A stretch of 5,486 nt of DNA, taken from an uncultured Clostridia bacterium. Lineage in GTDB: Bacteria; Bacillota; Clostridia; Christensenellales; Borkfalkiaceae. The stretch covers positions 1 through 5,486 of the forward strand of contig CAKQKQ010000105.1 of the NCBI GenBank assembly GCA_934249265.1, given 5' to 3'. Below the pieces are notes generated by a model, which was given only the letters and a program-made list of their open reading frames with translations, ran no database searches and was not told the DNA's origin. Shown in pieces: positions 4,410 through 5,486 of this stretch (positions within the stretch are counted from its first letter, which is position 1; every line of letters begins with the position of its first letter). The position numbers and the translations under genes were made by a program.

Positions 4410-5237
4410 TTATTCCGGTTTTAGTTCGCCGTAAAAATAAGAAGCGGTTGCTCCGCCGTCAATCAAAATATCTGTACCCGTAATAAACGCGCCTCTGTCG
4501 CTCATCAAAAGTTCGGCAACGTTTGCGACTTCATCGGCAGTTCCGGGGCGGTGAGCGGGGCATTTTGCAAACATGTTTTTATAAAATTCTCCGCGTATGC
4601 CGTTAAATTCGTCTACAGCGAGCGGCGTAACAATAATTCCCGGAGAGATAGAGTTGAGTCTTGCGCCGCGCTTTCCCCACTTTATCGATTCCGCCATAAC
4701 CCTTTTTTCGTTGCATCGTTTTGCCATTTGATAAGCGTGAAGAGTGTCTTTAATATTTTGTGGCTGAAGCATATTTAATTTTAACAATTCCTCGGTAGGC
4801 GTCATGGCTAAAAGTTCGTCTTCAACAGCCGAAAGTTGTGCCATACGATGCCCGGATTGGCTTGAAATCGTCACGCCTACGCCGCCTTCGGCAATGACTT
4901 TGCCCACTTCTTCCAAAAGGACTGCAGTGCCGTATAAATCCACTTTAAGTATTGTTTCTATCGACGCCTGACTCGGGGAAACTCCCGCAGCGTTTACAAG
5001 CATTTTTATTTTACCGTAAGTTTCGGCTTTACTTATTAAATTTAAAATAGATTGGCGGCAAGATAAATCGGCTTCGGTAGCCACAGCGTCAAACCCTGCG
5101 TTGTTCATGATGACAGAAATTGTTTGCGCGTTGTTTAAGTTTTTATCGCCGATTACGATTTTTTTACCGTAACCCATACGGCGTGCAATTGCCATACCTA
5201 TTTGTCCTGCGCCCATTAAAATCATTACGTCTTTCAT
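4410..5237 (-). CDS. Short-chain dehydrogenase/reductase (SDR), substrate unknown
   Basis: A 275-residue classical-type SDR. The Rossmann nucleotide loop is MGAGQIGMAIA (8-18), a GxGxxG variant of the usual TGxxxGIG. D31 after strand 2 (VIGDKN) favours NAD(H) over NADP(H). D57-L58 and N82-A-A-G85 are the expected adenine-pocket and structural motifs. The catalytic set is S125/S126 in TISSQSG, Y169 and K173 (AYQMAKR). The PG motif at 199-200 (SISPGIIVTPL) and the end motif TGTDILIDGG (253-262) are present. Ser and Tyr are about 43 residues apart against roughly 13 in typical SDRs, so there is an insert of about 30 residues (130-168, rich in Leu and Glu) over the active site. AAGGAG (5247-5252) lies 9 nt before the ATG. 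It follows the flavodoxin gene by 28 bp, most likely in one operon, and ends at the shared 4333-4357 terminator. Confidence 0.92.
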   Translation of the reverse strand: MKDVMILMGAGQIGMAIARRMGYGKKIVIGDKNLNNAQTISVIMNNAGFDAVATEADLSCRQSILNLISKAETYGKIKMLVNAAGVSPSQASIETILKVDLYGTAVLLEEVGKVIAEGGVGVTISSQSGHRMAQLSAVEDELLAMTPTEELLKLNMLQPQNIKDTLHAYQMAKRCNEKRVMAESIKWGKRGARLNSISPGIIVTPLAVDEFNGIRGEFYKNMFAKCPAHRPGTADEVANVAELLMSDRGAFITGTDILIDGGATASYFYGELKPE

Positions 5238-5265
5238 TTGTTTTTTCTCCTTTTAGAAAATTGAA

Positions 5266-5486
5266 TTATAAAATGGTATTTTTTGACCACTCGGCGACCG
5301 TTTTTTCAGAGACCGCAGCCTTAGAACCGCGCACGGAAAGTCCTTTTTCAATCTTCGCCCCAACGCAAATTTTTGCAAGGTCGCGTTCGCTATAACCCAT
5401 GCCGCTGCCTTCGTTGGTGCAGAAGGGAACTATTCTTTTGCCCGTCAAGTCATAACGTTCTAAAAAAGTAAACATAGCCATTGGCA
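5266..5486 (-). CDS. Flavodoxin-family protein, C-terminal part (5' end outside window)
   Basis: Seventy-two full codons are visible before the TAA at 5268-5266. The stretch PMAMFTFLERYDLTGKRIVP followed by FCTNEGSGMGYSERDL matches the C-terminal third of bacterial flavodoxins of the Flavodoxin_4 type, where the P-F-C/T-x-E-G-S-G loop contributes to the FMN site. It continues with a final Rossmann-like strand and helix (GLSVRGSKAAVSEKTVAEWS). The frame stays open to the window edge, and the codon before the first visible ATG encodes Pro as in relatives, so that ATG is internal and not the start. It would carry electrons via FMN in the cytosol. It is followed 28 bp later by the SDR gene, suggesting a redox operon whose promoter lies outside the window. 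Confidence 0.85.
   Translation of the reverse strand, partial: PMAMFTFLERYDLTGKRIVPFCTNEGSGMGYSERDLAKICVGAKIEKGLSVRGSKAAVSEKTVAEWSKNTIL

Noticed and set aside
5266..5481. Complete small 71-residue protein starting at the ATG at 5481
   Set aside because: The frame continues upstream to the window edge, and the sequence matches an internal part of flavodoxins, so this ATG is not the start.

Overview
The window looks like a low-GC chromosomal segment from an anaerobic Firmicute, most likely an uncultured gut Clostridia lineage. This is inferred from strong AGGAGG-type ribosome binding sites, AT-rich promoters, short hairpin-U terminators, Gram-positive style surface anchoring and the gene families present. 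There is no phage, transposon, CRISPR array, tRNA or rRNA. The genes are mostly ordinary, and most of the unusual structure lies between them.

Layout. Bases 1-279 are the 3' end of a plus-strand surface-protein gene: a FIVAR-like helix, a Ser/Thr/Asp/Gly linker, a GCKGG motif, one membrane segment and an Arg-rich tail. A convergent terminator (322-358), an AT-rich gene-free stretch and a second terminator (552-586) separate it from two minus-strand genes. These are a stand-alone HD hydrolase of the RelA/SpoT-Mesh1 type (612-1040) and, upstream of it, a flavin-reductase-like protein with an unusual C-terminal domain (1192-2118). A 466-bp divergent intergenic region (2119-2584) follows, then a plus-strand PfkB-family fructokinase (2585-3526). 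Next comes a repeat-bearing spacer and a membrane-anchored XRE-type regulator (3801-4265). A bidirectional terminator (4333-4357) closes that unit against a minus-strand operon made of a flavodoxin (partial, 5266-5486) followed by a short-chain dehydrogenase (4410-5237).

How the genes relate. The flavodoxin and SDR are 28 bp apart on one strand and probably form a redox operon. The flavin reductase and HD gene share a strand with no clear terminator between them, so read-through is possible. The fructokinase and XRE gene appear to have their own promoters. No common pathway ties the whole window together.

The most interesting feature is repetitive intergenic DNA. Four spacers carry diverged short tandem repeats with periods of about 19-20 bp (1083-1198), 18-19 bp (2214-2399), 15-16 bp (2468-2559) and 38 bp (3554-3682). 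They are unlike one another in detail but share a similar scale and an AT-rich core. Two of them flank the fructokinase, and one probably forms most of its mRNA leader. Candidate palindromic operators overlap or adjoin three promoters. These are pattern observations by eye and need a computed test.
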